This document shows positions 7,819-16,154 of a stretch of 64,000 bases of DNA, piece by piece. This DNA is from Cohnella hashimotonis (GTDB lineage Bacteria; Bacillota; Bacilli; Paenibacillales; Paenibacillaceae): contig NZ_JAGRPV010000001.1 of assembly GCF_030014955.1 (NCBI RefSeq), forward strand, positions 1,302,001 through 1,366,000, written 5' to 3'. Both the position numbers and the translations under genes were made by a program. Below the pieces are notes generated by a model. That model was given only the letters and a program-made list of their open reading frames with translations, made no database searches and had not been told where the DNA came from. The first letter of the stretch is position 1. Every line of letters starts with the position of its first letter.

Positions 7819-9195
7819 ATGAAAACAAAAATGTATACGACGGCTACAACGCTTGTCCTGGCAAGCGCGATCGGACTTACCGGCTGCGGTTCAAGCGGCA
7901 ATAACGGCAATGCGGGCAACGAGGCGGCCGCAAACGGCGGCACGGCTTCCGGCTCCGCTTCAAGCACGGCTTCCAGCGCCGCCTCAAGCGCGGCATCGAG
8001 CGCTGCGCTTGCGGCAAGCGGCAAGAAGGTCGAGATTACGTTCTGGAACACGTACAATCAGACGTCGGCCGAGACGAAGCAGCTGCAGGAGGTCATCATC
8101 CCGGCCTTCGAGAAGGCGCATCCCAATATCCACGTCAAAAACGTGCCAATGCCGACCGAGAGCTTCAACCAGAAGCTGCTGGTGTCCGCTGCCGGCGCGC
8201 AGCTGCCGGACGCGGCCCGGATCGACATCGTCATGACGCCTCAGCTTGCCAAGCTCGGCACGCTCGTCGAGCAGGATACGCTGGAAGGCTTTGACGAGTT
8301 GAAAAACAAAGTGTTCCCGGGCCCGCTGTCCACGAACGTCTATCAAGGCAAGACGTACGGCATTCCGCTCGATACGAATACGAAGGTTCTGCTGTACAAC
8401 CCGGAGCTGCTGAGCAAGGCGGGCATCGACGCGCCGCCGAAAACGATGGACGAGTTCGTGGATGCGCTCGGCAAGCTGTCCGGCGGCAAAGGCGGCAGCG
8501 CGACGTTCGGCTACCAGTTCGGCGTCGATCTGTGGTGGCTCGGTCCGTGGGTATGGAGCAACGGCGGCCAAATCCTGAGCGAGGATCTTACAAAGGCGAC
8601 CGGCTATATGAACGGCGAGAAGACCGTCGCCGCCATAGAGAAGCTGGCGCAGCTCGGCAAGGACGGCAAGGTGACCGGTTTCCATAATGGCGACCTCGGC
8701 GGTACCGACGGTCTCGCCAAGGGCAAGTACGCGATGATCGACGACGGTCCGTGGGCCTTCGACGTGCTCAAGAAGCAATACCCGAACTTCAAGTTCGAAG
8801 CGGCGCCGTACCCGGCCGGCGAGGGCGGTTCGATCGGCGTAGTCGGCGGCGAAAACTTCGTGATGTTCAACACGTCGGATGCCGATCATCAGGCCGCTGC
8901 CTATGAATTCGAGAAATTTATGCTATCCGACGAAGCGCAGGTGGCCATGGCGAAAGTCGGCCAGATGCCGGTCGTCGCAAGCCTGGCCGACAATCCGGAC
9001 ATCAAGGCGATCACGTACTTCGCGCCTTACCTGGAGCAGTTGAAGACGGCGCAAGGCCGTCCGTCCACGCCGGCTTACGCGCAGGTCGACAAATTCTTCT
9101 CCGACGCCGTGTCCAAGGTGCTGCTCGGCAAGGCGACGACCCAACAAGCGCTGGATGAAGCGGCGAAGCAGTCCGACGCCGTGCTCGCGCCTTAA
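7819..9195 (+). CDS. Sugar ABC transporter substrate-binding lipoprotein
   Basis: A 458-residue lipoprotein of the family 1 (MalE-like) binding proteins. The signal peptide ends at lipobox LTGC (Cys near residue 23), followed by a Gly/Ala/Ser-rich linker of about 45 residues. The mature domain has typical elements: ITFWNTYNQTSAE, VIIPAFEKAHPNIHV, YGIPLDTNTKVLLYN, KYAMIDDGPWAF and the closing FEKFMLSDEAQVAM. It should deliver an oligosaccharide to the two downstream permeases. A paralogue lies at 14693-15940. The GH66 gene nearby suggests isomaltooligosaccharides as ligand; that is inference. Confidence 0.9.
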   Translation: MKTKMYTTATTLVLASAIGLTGCGSSGNNGNAGNEAAANGGTASGSASSTASSAASSAASSAALAASGKKVEITFWNTYNQTSAETKQLQEVIIPAFEKAHPNIHVKNVPMPTESFNQKLLVSAAGAQLPDAARIDIVMTPQLAKLGTLVEQDTLEGFDELKNKVFPGPLSTNVYQGKTYGIPLDTNTKVLLYNPELLSKAGIDAPPKTMDEFVDALGKLSGGKGGSATFGYQFGVDLWWLGPWVWSNGGQILSEDLTKATGYMNGEKTVAAIEKLAQLGKDGKVTGFHNGDLGGTDGLAKGKYAMIDDGPWAFDVLKKQYPNFKFEAAPYPAGEGGSIGVVGGENFVMFNTSDADHQAAAYEFEKFMLSDEAQVAMAKVGQMPVVASLADNPDIKAITYFAPYLEQLKTAQGRPSTPAYAQVDKFFSDAVSKVLLGKATTQQALDEAAKQSDAVLAP

Positions 9196-9289
9196 CCCGT
9201 CGCCATAACCGCGCCCTAACCCGCGCCTTAACCCGCGCCCTAACCCGCGCCCTAACCGCGCCTTAACCGCGCCTAACCGCGCCCTAATA
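9187..9289. repeat. Tandem CGCGCC(C/T)TAACC repeats between binding protein and permease genes
   Basis: About eight imperfect 10-13-bp copies of CGCGCC(C/T)TAACC. The first copy contains the last codons and stop of the binding-protein gene, so the array probably grew from the gene end by slippage. It fills most of the 183-nt gap before the permease gene. Confidence 0.85.
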
Positions 9290-9378
9290 CGGCCCGCTGA
9301 CGTGCACATCACCCCTAGCGCTGCCCAAGTCGCGCGAACGGGTGATGTGTCTTCATTTCGCAAAGGAGGCCTCATCGC

Positions 9379-10311
9379 ATGCAAAATTCGCTTACATTGG
9401 AGTCCGCCGCCCCCACCGGGAAGCCAAGGAGAAGCTGGCTCCGCAGGCATTACGGCATCTATCTGTTCGCGCTTCCGGCAATCGTGCTGTTCCTGACCTT
9501 CTCGGTCTATCCCATCCTGTACTCGTTCGTCAAAAGCTTCTCCGACTGGCAGTTGCTGGGTGCCAGCCCGTTCGTCGGTCTCCGCAACTACCGTACGGTC
9601 CTGAGCGATCCTAACGTAGGTATTGCGTTCAAGAACGCCCTGCTCAACTTCGTCGTCTCCATCCCGATCCAGGTCGTATTCGGCTTGCTGCTGGCCATCG
9701 TGCTGGACCGGCCGATCCGGGGACGCGGCTTTTTTCGGGCGCTGTTTTACATTCCCGTGCTCGTCACCTGGATTGTCGTCATCCAGATCTATATGTACAT
9801 GTTCAACAAGGACTACGGCCTTATCAATTACCTGCTGATCAAGTCGCATCTGATCGGCGAAGGAATCGACTGGCTGGGCAGCCCGACCCGCACGCTCGTC
9901 TCCGTGTTCGCGATGGGCGGGTGGAAGGGGATCGGCTGGGCGATGCTTATTTTCCTGGCGGGGCTCCAGTCCATCCCGACCGACCTGTACGAAGCTTCCG
10001 GCCTCGACGGGGCCAGCAAATGGCAGCAATTCCGCTACATTACGGTTCCGGGGCTGCGCAACACGACCGTCTTCGTCATCGTGCTGCTGTCGATCGGCGC
10101 ATTTAACGTATTCGATCAGGTATTCCTGCTATTTAATGGCGCCGCGCCTTCCGATTACGACGTGCCGCTCAGCATGATCTATAACAAGGCGTTCAGCGAC
10201 CTGAACTTCGGCTATTCGGCGGCGCTGTCCTACGTCATGGCTGCCGTCATTATCCTCATCAGCCTCATCCAGTTCAAGCTGCTCCCCAAAAACAGCGGAA
10301 TGGAGGGTTAA
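9379..10311 (+). CDS. Sugar ABC transporter permease, MalF/UgpA type
   Basis: A 310-residue membrane protein with a hydrophilic N-terminus (about 30 residues, ending RRHYGIYLFALPAIVLFLTFSVYPI) and six predicted helices. The EAA loop is YEASGLDGASKWQQFRYITVPGL. This is the first of two channel subunits of a carbohydrate-uptake (CUT1-type) importer. The start has a perfect AAAGGAGG site; the second permease begins 2 nt after its stop. No ATPase gene is nearby, so a shared MsmX-type ATPase elsewhere in the genome is likely. Confidence 0.92.
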   Translation: MQNSLTLESAAPTGKPRRSWLRRHYGIYLFALPAIVLFLTFSVYPILYSFVKSFSDWQLLGASPFVGLRNYRTVLSDPNVGIAFKNALLNFVVSIPIQVVFGLLLAIVLDRPIRGRGFFRALFYIPVLVTWIVVIQIYMYMFNKDYGLINYLLIKSHLIGEGIDWLGSPTRTLVSVFAMGGWKGIGWAMLIFLAGLQSIPTDLYEASGLDGASKWQQFRYITVPGLRNTTVFVIVLLSIGAFNVFDQVFLLFNGAAPSDYDVPLSMIYNKAFSDLNFGYSAALSYVMAAVIILISLIQFKLLPKNSGMEG

Positions 10312-10313
10312 CC

Positions 10314-11153
10314 ATGGGACTGCGCAACCGTAATATCATCACGAAATCCCTTCGCTATATCGTCCTGATCGTGTTCGCCGTCATTACGATCCTGCCTTTC
10401 TGGAACATGATCGTCGTCTCGCTCAAGCCGTTCCAGTTTGCCATGTCCTACCCCCCTCAGATTGTGCCGACCGACCTGACGTTCGCAAACTACAAGGAAG
10501 CTTGGGTAACCGGCAGCTTCGGCCATTATTTCAAAAACAGCTTTCTGATCACCGTCGCGGCCACGATCGGAGGCACGCTGGTCGCGTGCATGCTGGCGTT
10601 CGCCCTTTCGCGCTACCGCTTCCCGGGCCGCCGGATCATCTTCGGCCTGTTTATCGGCACGATGATGATTCCGGGCATCACGTTCATCATTCCGCAGTAT
10701 TTGCTGCTGAAAAACCTTCATCTTCTCAACACCTATACGGGCCTGACGCTGCTCTACATTGCGGGGTCCATCCCGTTCCATATGTTTCTCTATAAAGGGT
10801 TCTTCGACGATATCCCGAAGGAGCTGGAGGAGGCGGTCATTATCGACGGGGGCAACCGCTGGACGTTTTTCAGCCGGGTGGCGATCCACATTTCCCTGCC
10901 GGCCGTCGCCACGTCGGTCATCATGTTATTCAACGGCAACTGGGGCGAGTTCCTCGGTGCGTTGACCTTCATGAGCGATCCGGAAAAATGGACCCTGCCG
11001 GTCGCCATCCGGATGCTGCAGGGCGCGCATACGACGGAGTACGGTCTCATCTTCGCCGCGTCGATCATCTCGATGCTGCCGATCATTATTTTGTTCCTGA
11101 CGTTCCAGCGGTTTATCATCAAGGGAATCGCCGCAGGCGCCGTCAAGGGCTAA
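10314..11153 (+). CDS. Sugar ABC transporter permease, MalG/UgpE type
   Basis: A 279-residue membrane protein with six helices and the EAA loop EEAVIIDGGNRWTFFSRVAIHISLPA. Family segments ILPFWNMIVVSLKP near the N-terminus and NWGEFLGALTFMSDPEKWTLPVAI near the C-terminus place it in the MalG branch. It forms the channel with the preceding permease. The two genes are spaced by 2 nt, so translation is probably coupled. A hairpin with a short T run follows before the sensor-kinase gene. Confidence 0.92.
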   Translation: MGLRNRNIITKSLRYIVLIVFAVITILPFWNMIVVSLKPFQFAMSYPPQIVPTDLTFANYKEAWVTGSFGHYFKNSFLITVAATIGGTLVACMLAFALSRYRFPGRRIIFGLFIGTMMIPGITFIIPQYLLLKNLHLLNTYTGLTLLYIAGSIPFHMFLYKGFFDDIPKELEEAVIIDGGNRWTFFSRVAIHISLPAVATSVIMLFNGNWGEFLGALTFMSDPEKWTLPVAIRMLQGAHTTEYGLIFAASIISMLPIIILFLTFQRFIIKGIAAGAVKG

Positions 11154-11198
11154 ACGCCGCCCGCCGCCACGAAACGAGTCGTCCGAACGCCAATCGCG

Positions 11199-11236
11199 AA
11201 GCCTTCCGGCCGGATCACTCCGGGCAGGAGGCTTTT
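11199..11236 (+). terminator. Probable terminator after the sugar permeases
   Basis: AAGCCT-T-CCGG with CCGG-GCAGG-AGGCTT forms a two-part stem followed by TTTT. It is imperfect, so read-through into the two-component genes is plausible. Confidence 0.45.
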
Positions 11237-11345
11237 CCGAGGGTGCATTATTTTCCGCAGCCCGGTATTTATTCAACCTTCAATCGCACTATGGAAAGGT
11301 TTACAATGAAGGGTGAAAGGGCTTCAGAAAGCAGGTGACGACGCC

Positions 11346-13169
11346 TTGTTTCGTTTTAAAATCGCGAATCGTATCGCGACGCGGCTGATCGTGCTGCTGC
11401 TGGCCGTCATCCTGCTGCCGACGATCTTCATCGGCGTCTTTTTTTACCGGACCTCGTCGACGATCGTCAAGGAAAACGTTCGGCAATCTTCGATCCAAGT
11501 CGCGCAGCAGGCGGCCGATTCGCTGTCCAATATTCTCAATGTCGGCAGCGATACCTCGGACCTGATCTATAGCCAGGTGGCCATTCAGGAGAAGGTGCTG
11601 CAGGAGAAGCCCAAGACGCCGGACAGCGTCAAGGTGGATAACAAGATTTATATCAACAACTTTTTGAATACGATCATCTACTCCAGCTCCTTCGTGAAAA
11701 TCATCTACATTCTGGAGCCGACGGGAACGAGCTGGGGCAGCGGCATCTTCAACCAGGCCAAGGTCGACCGCTATAACATCCGGAGCTTCGACTGGATCCG
11801 GGAGGCGGAGCGGCTGAACGGCAAGCTGGCCTGGACGACTTTGCAAAAAGACAAGTTCAGCGGCGCAGGCGACAATACGGCGCTCGTCATTCCGGCCGCG
11901 CGGGTGCTCAAGGACTTCAAGACGATGCGCAACATCGGCTACATCGTCATCAATATCGACGGCGAGGCCGTACTGGACAAGATCAGCCAGATTCGGCTCG
12001 GCAAGACCGGCCATTTCTTCGTAACGGATCAGCAGGGGCGGGTGATGATCGACCGCAACCGGGAGGCGATCGGTTACCCCGTTGAGATCGACGCGTTGGG
12101 CGAGGCGATTGCGCAGCCGGATCGGGAGTTCGAGTACGCGCAGGCCGGCACGCCTTTTTATGGCGTCAAGCAGCCGCTGTCCAACGGCTGGTGGATCGTG
12201 GGCGTCGTCCCGCTCAAGGAGGTGACCGGGCAGCTCGAGTCGCTGCAGCGGTCCGTCTTTATCTGGAGCGGCGGCTTCGGCTTGCTGGCGATGGTCATCG
12301 GGCTGTTTTTCGCCCGGCGCATAACGAAGCCGATCGGTAGGCTGACTGCGCAGATGAAGCGGGTCGGCGAGGGCGATCTCTCGGCCAGAACGGCGATCCG
12401 TTCGGGCGACGAGATCGGCCAGATGAGCAACCAGTTCAACCGGATGCTCGGCAGGCTCGACCGGCTGATGAGCCAGGTCCGCGAGGAGCAGCAGAAAAAG
12501 CAGCGTGCGGAGATGCGCGCGGTCATGCACCGGATCCATCCGCACTTTATGTTCAACACGCTCAGCACTATCAAGTGGCTCATCAAGCTGGGCGACAACG
12601 ATCGTGCGTACGAGGGGCTGTCGGCGTTCACCCGGCTGCTGGAGGCGAACATGGGCAAGAAGGGCCACATGGTGACGCTCGAGGAGGAAATCGAGATCAT
12701 CACGAAATTTCTCGCCATTCTCGAGCTGCGCTACAGCCTCCCGTTCAAGCTGGACGTCAGGCTCGGAACGGGCGTTGCGGGCTTTTCAATCCCGCGTATG
12801 CTGATCCAGCCGCTCGTCGAAAATGCCGTCTTCCACGGTTTTGTATCCGACAATCGCGGCGGCACGATCTGGATCGAAGCGGAGGATACGGGCGCTTGCA
12901 TCGCGATCCGCATTACGGACGACGGCCGCGGCATGACGCCTGAGCAGCTCGCCCAGGTGACGACGGCCGGCTCGCCGGACCATGCCGGCACCGAAGCGGG
13001 GATCGGTTTCAGGCACGTACGCGAGTGCATCGAGCTTTATTTTTCGCCCGGCTCCAAAATGAACATCCAAAGCGTCGAAGGCCAGGGGACCGTCATAGCC
13101 GTCACCCTTAACAAACCTCAGCGGCAGGAACAAGAACATCAGGCGGAAGGGGAGGCAGCGGATGCTTAA
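11346..13169 (+). CDS. YesM-type sensor histidine kinase
   Basis: A 607-residue kinase: membrane helix 1 near residues 5-30, a large extracytoplasmic sensor domain of about 250 residues, helix 2, a HAMP domain (ITKPIGRLTAQMKRVGEGDLSA), the phosphoacceptor box with His about 398 (RIHPHFMFNTLSTIKWLIKLGD), and an HATPase domain (LIQPLVENAVFHGF, ITDDGRGMTPEQ). I prefer TTG 11346, preceded by AGGTGA 7 nt upstream; an in-frame GTG at 11313 would add 11 residues. It overlaps its response regulator by 8 nt. It probably senses the sugar, directly or through a binding protein. Confidence 0.88.
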   Translation: MFRFKIANRIATRLIVLLLAVILLPTIFIGVFFYRTSSTIVKENVRQSSIQVAQQAADSLSNILNVGSDTSDLIYSQVAIQEKVLQEKPKTPDSVKVDNKIYINNFLNTIIYSSSFVKIIYILEPTGTSWGSGIFNQAKVDRYNIRSFDWIREAERLNGKLAWTTLQKDKFSGAGDNTALVIPAARVLKDFKTMRNIGYIVINIDGEAVLDKISQIRLGKTGHFFVTDQQGRVMIDRNREAIGYPVEIDALGEAIAQPDREFEYAQAGTPFYGVKQPLSNGWWIVGVVPLKEVTGQLESLQRSVFIWSGGFGLLAMVIGLFFARRITKPIGRLTAQMKRVGEGDLSARTAIRSGDEIGQMSNQFNRMLGRLDRLMSQVREEQQKKQRAEMRAVMHRIHPHFMFNTLSTIKWLIKLGDNDRAYEGLSAFTRLLEANMGKKGHMVTLEEEIEIITKFLAILELRYSLPFKLDVRLGTGVAGFSIPRMLIQPLVENAVFHGFVSDNRGGTIWIEAEDTGACIAIRITDDGRGMTPEQLAQVTTAGSPDHAGTEAGIGFRHVRECIELYFSPGSKMNIQSVEGQGTVIAVTLNKPQRQEQEHQAEGEAADA

Positions 13170-14700
13170 CGTGGTGATCGTCGATGACGAACCGATTATT
13201 CGGCTTGGCATCAAGGCATCGATCGAGTGGGAGCGGCTGTCGCTCCGCTTCGCCGGCGAATACGCGAACGGGGCGGAGGCGCTGAACGCGCTTCGGGAAA
13301 CGCCGGCGGACATTCTGATTACGGATATCAAAATGCCGCTGATGGACGGGCTGGAGCTGACCCGGCAGGCGAAGGCGCTGCGTCCGTCGACCAAGGTCAT
13401 CCTGATTAGCAGCTATAACGATTTTGATTATGTCCGCCAGGGAATCGTGCTTGGCGCCAAGGATTACATTCTAAAGGCGACGATGGAGCCGGAGGAGCTT
13501 AACCGGATCATCGGCGGTTGCGTCGAGGCCATCCGCGAAGAAACCGAAACCGCGCACAAGCTGGATCTGTACCGGAAGGGCGAGGACATGCTGAGCAGGC
13601 GGCAGCTGGAGCAGGACATGAGACGCCTGCTTGCGCAGGAGCAAGAGGGGCTGGAGCGCGAGTTCGCCGTACGCTTCGAGGCTGGATATTTGCTCGTGCG
13701 TGCGGCGTTAGATCGCCTGGACGACTTGCTGCAGCAATACGGACAGCTGCATGTCGGCCTATTGATGGACGATCTGAAGGATGTCTTCTACCGCCAGTGT
13801 CCGGATGGAATCGGCTTTGTCTCCGGCGAAGGGGAGCTGCTTCTGCTGCTCGACCGCCGAAGCGCAAGCGCGGGCCGGGTGGCCCAACTAAAAGAAAAGC
13901 TGGAGCTTGAAAGCGGCGTGTCGCTGTCCGTCGGGTACATGGAGCGGCGTTCGCCCGGAAGCTGGTCCGCGAGCTGCGAATGGACGCGGCAGGTGTACGA
14001 TCGTCGGTTCTTCGACGGCGCCGGCGGCATTCATGCAGGGGATCAAGCGGAGGTTGGAAAAGGGCGGGAGGACGGCGATCAGGAGCGCATCGGGTCGCAT
14101 GTCGACGAGAGTGGACTGCGCATACCCGAATGGCTGCGAAAGTGGGAACGGATGAAGTACGACATGAAGCGGGTGAAGCGGGAGGCCAGCGATCTGTTCT
14201 CCCGCCTGTTCGTTCGCAGACTCGAACCGGCGCTGCTGCTGGCGTACTATCAACAATTCATGAAGGCGGAAACGCTGCCGGAGCTGGGCGAGCTGCTCGA
14301 GAACGGGATGCGGGACGGCGAGCAGCTTCCGCACGTAGAACGGACAAGCGTAAGCCAGCTCATTATCCATAAGGCGATGGCCTATATCCGCGAGCGTTAC
14401 ACGCAGGAGCTGACGCTGCAGATGGTCGCCGACCACGTCCACATCAGCCGCAACTACTTCAGCGTCCTTTTCAAAAAGCAGACCCAGCTCAACTTTATCG
14501 ACTATATCATCCAGCTTCGCATCGCCAAGGCGAAGGAGCTGCTTGGCGACCGGTCGGCCAAGGTGTACGAGGTTGCCGAGCTGACGGGCTTCAACGACGT
14601 GAAATATTTCAGCAAGCTGTTCAAAAAAATGACGGGAAGCACGCCGGTGGACTATCGGGATAACGGAACGGCCGAGACGGGGAGCGAGTCGCATGGCTAA
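13162..14700 (+). CDS. YesN-type AraC-family response regulator
   Basis: A 512-residue regulator. The receiver domain spans residues 1-120, with VDDEPIIRLGIK, the phosphorylation site in DILITDIKMPLMDG and the KDYILK lysine. A long middle region (about 130-390) is poorly conserved. The C-terminal two-helix-turn-helix AraC domain spans about 400-505 (LTLQMVADHVHISRNYFSVLFKK, VYEVAELTGFNDVKYFSKLFKKMTG). It should bind promoters of the flanking sugar genes. Overlaps of 8 nt at both ends tie it to the kinase and to the second binding protein. Confidence 0.9.
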   Translation: MLNVVIVDDEPIIRLGIKASIEWERLSLRFAGEYANGAEALNALRETPADILITDIKMPLMDGLELTRQAKALRPSTKVILISSYNDFDYVRQGIVLGAKDYILKATMEPEELNRIIGGCVEAIREETETAHKLDLYRKGEDMLSRRQLEQDMRRLLAQEQEGLEREFAVRFEAGYLLVRAALDRLDDLLQQYGQLHVGLLMDDLKDVFYRQCPDGIGFVSGEGELLLLLDRRSASAGRVAQLKEKLELESGVSLSVGYMERRSPGSWSASCEWTRQVYDRRFFDGAGGIHAGDQAEVGKGREDGDQERIGSHVDESGLRIPEWLRKWERMKYDMKRVKREASDLFSRLFVRRLEPALLLAYYQQFMKAETLPELGELLENGMRDGEQLPHVERTSVSQLIIHKAMAYIRERYTQELTLQMVADHVHISRNYFSVLFKKQTQLNFIDYIIQLRIAKAKELLGDRSAKVYEVAELTGFNDVKYFSKLFKKMTGSTPVDYRDNGTAETGSESHG

Positions 14701-15940
14701 GCGCTTGGCAGCCCTTGTACTTGTGCTGCTTCTGGCCGGCTGCGGCTCGCCGCGGTTCATCGACGGACCGCTGCCCGGGGGAGCCGCGCCTCAAGCCCGA
14801 GAGGAGATCGTCATCTGGCATACGTATAGCGACGAGGAAACCCGAATATTTGAAAACGAGGTCATTCCCGCATTCGAGAAAGCATATCCCGGCATCCATG
14901 TCACGCCGGTACGCCAGCCGTACAGCCTGGAGCTGAAGTCTACGATTATCGCGCGGTCTACGTCGGGGAAGACGCCGGATCTGGTGCGGATGGACATTAC
15001 CTGGGTGCCCGAGCTGTCTAGCCTGGGCGTCCTGTATCCGGTCGGCGACCTGCCTGATTTTAAAGCGGCGGCCGCCCGTTTGCAATCCGTGACGATGGAT
15101 ACGAACAAATTCAAGGACCGGTATTACGGGCTGCCGCTCGACGTCAATACGCGCGTGGCGATCTACAACCGGGAGAAGCTGGAGCGGCTCGGCATCGATC
15201 CGCCACGGACGGTGGACGAGCTGGTGCAAGCCGCCCGCAAAGCCAAGCTTCCGCTGGGGCTGGACGGTCCGTCGCTTTGGTCGTTGCTGCCCTATTTCTA
15301 CGGCATGGGCGGGCGGCTGATGGATCCGGCCTACTCGAGAGCGGGCGGCTATTTAAACAGTCCGGCGAGCATTGCCGCGCTGTCGCGGATTGCGGCGCTG
15401 ACGGACGAAGGCGTGTTCGACCGCAATCTGATACTTGGCCGTGGAGACCGGTGGGAAGCGGTATTGAAGGGAAATATGCTGATGGCCGACGACGGGCCGT
15501 GGTTTTATTCGGTCCTCTCGACATCGCAGGAAAATAAATTCGACCTGAAGAACGATACAATGGTGACGCCGTTCCCCGGCCGATCGGTCATCGGCGGCGA
15601 GAATCTCGTGATTCTGAGGGATACGCCGCATCTGCAGGCCGCCTGGACGTTCATGAAGTGGATGACGGGTAAAGAGGCGCAGCAGACGATGTTCGAGGCC
15701 GGACAACTGCCGACGAATCGCGAGGCCGGAATGTCGGCGTCCGTCGATGGCAATGCGTTCGTTGCGGCCACGATGCAGGGGGTCAAGGACGCGATGCTCC
15801 GTCCGCCCATCCCGGACGATCTCGAGATCGAGGACCTGTTCACCAAATACATGCTGCTCGTGTTCACGAAAAAACTGACCGTTTCCGAAGGGCTGAATCA
15901 GGCGGCAGCCGCAATCGACGCGGTCGTTTCGGCTAAATAA
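14693..15940 (+). CDS. Second sugar-binding lipoprotein, linked to the two-component system
   Basis: A 415-residue lipoprotein with lipobox LLAGC (Cys about residue 18) and only a short linker. It is a paralogue of the protein at 7819-9195: IVIWHTYSDEE, VIPAFEKAYPGIHV, YGLPLDVNTRVAIYN and MADDGPWFY align with the same segments there. It lacks a permease of its own and overlaps the response-regulator gene by 8 nt. It could feed the same permeases or present ligand to the YesM-type kinase, as binding proteins do in three-component sensing systems. Which is true cannot be read from sequence. Confidence 0.85.
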   Translation: MAKRLAALVLVLLLAGCGSPRFIDGPLPGGAAPQAREEIVIWHTYSDEETRIFENEVIPAFEKAYPGIHVTPVRQPYSLELKSTIIARSTSGKTPDLVRMDITWVPELSSLGVLYPVGDLPDFKAAAARLQSVTMDTNKFKDRYYGLPLDVNTRVAIYNREKLERLGIDPPRTVDELVQAARKAKLPLGLDGPSLWSLLPYFYGMGGRLMDPAYSRAGGYLNSPASIAALSRIAALTDEGVFDRNLILGRGDRWEAVLKGNMLMADDGPWFYSVLSTSQENKFDLKNDTMVTPFPGRSVIGGENLVILRDTPHLQAAWTFMKWMTGKEAQQTMFEAGQLPTNREAGMSASVDGNAFVAATMQGVKDAMLRPPIPDDLEIEDLFTKYMLLVFTKKLTVSEGLNQAAAAIDAVVSAK

Positions 15941-15949
15941 ATAGGTGAA

Positions 15950-15972
15950 CGGCAGGCTGGCACGGCCTGCCG
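15950..15972 (+). other. Intercistronic hairpin without T run
   Basis: CGGCAGG and CCTGCCG form a perfect 7-bp stem just after the second binding-protein gene. No T run follows, so it is more likely an mRNA-stabilising hairpin than a terminator. Confidence 0.4.
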
Positions 15973-16110
15973 GATCCTCTGGGCAGCGCCATAGCGCCGG
16001 AACACCGATTTCTCCTCCCTTCCTCCCGCGCCATCGACCTCGTAATAAAGTACACGCTAGAGCGGTATTCATTCCACCGCATTTTCGGAAAGGAAGTGAT
16101 AGACTCACCC

Positions 16111-16126
16111 ATGAAAGCGTTTTACC
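16111..16126 (+). promoter_or_regulatory. Possible cre-like site upstream of the GH66 gene
   Basis: ATGAAAGCGTTTTACC resembles the catabolite-responsive element, with its central AAxCG core, about 30 nt before the dextranase-like gene. The right half deviates from consensus. Confidence 0.3.
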
Positions 16127-16154
16127 GCATTTCAGCTATCGAAGGAGGTTTTTT

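Noticed and set aside
9187..9289. Telomere-like CCCTAA repeats
   Set aside because: The copies resemble CCCTAAC by chance; they are 10-13 bp, lie between two genes of one operon, and contain the stop codon of the first.
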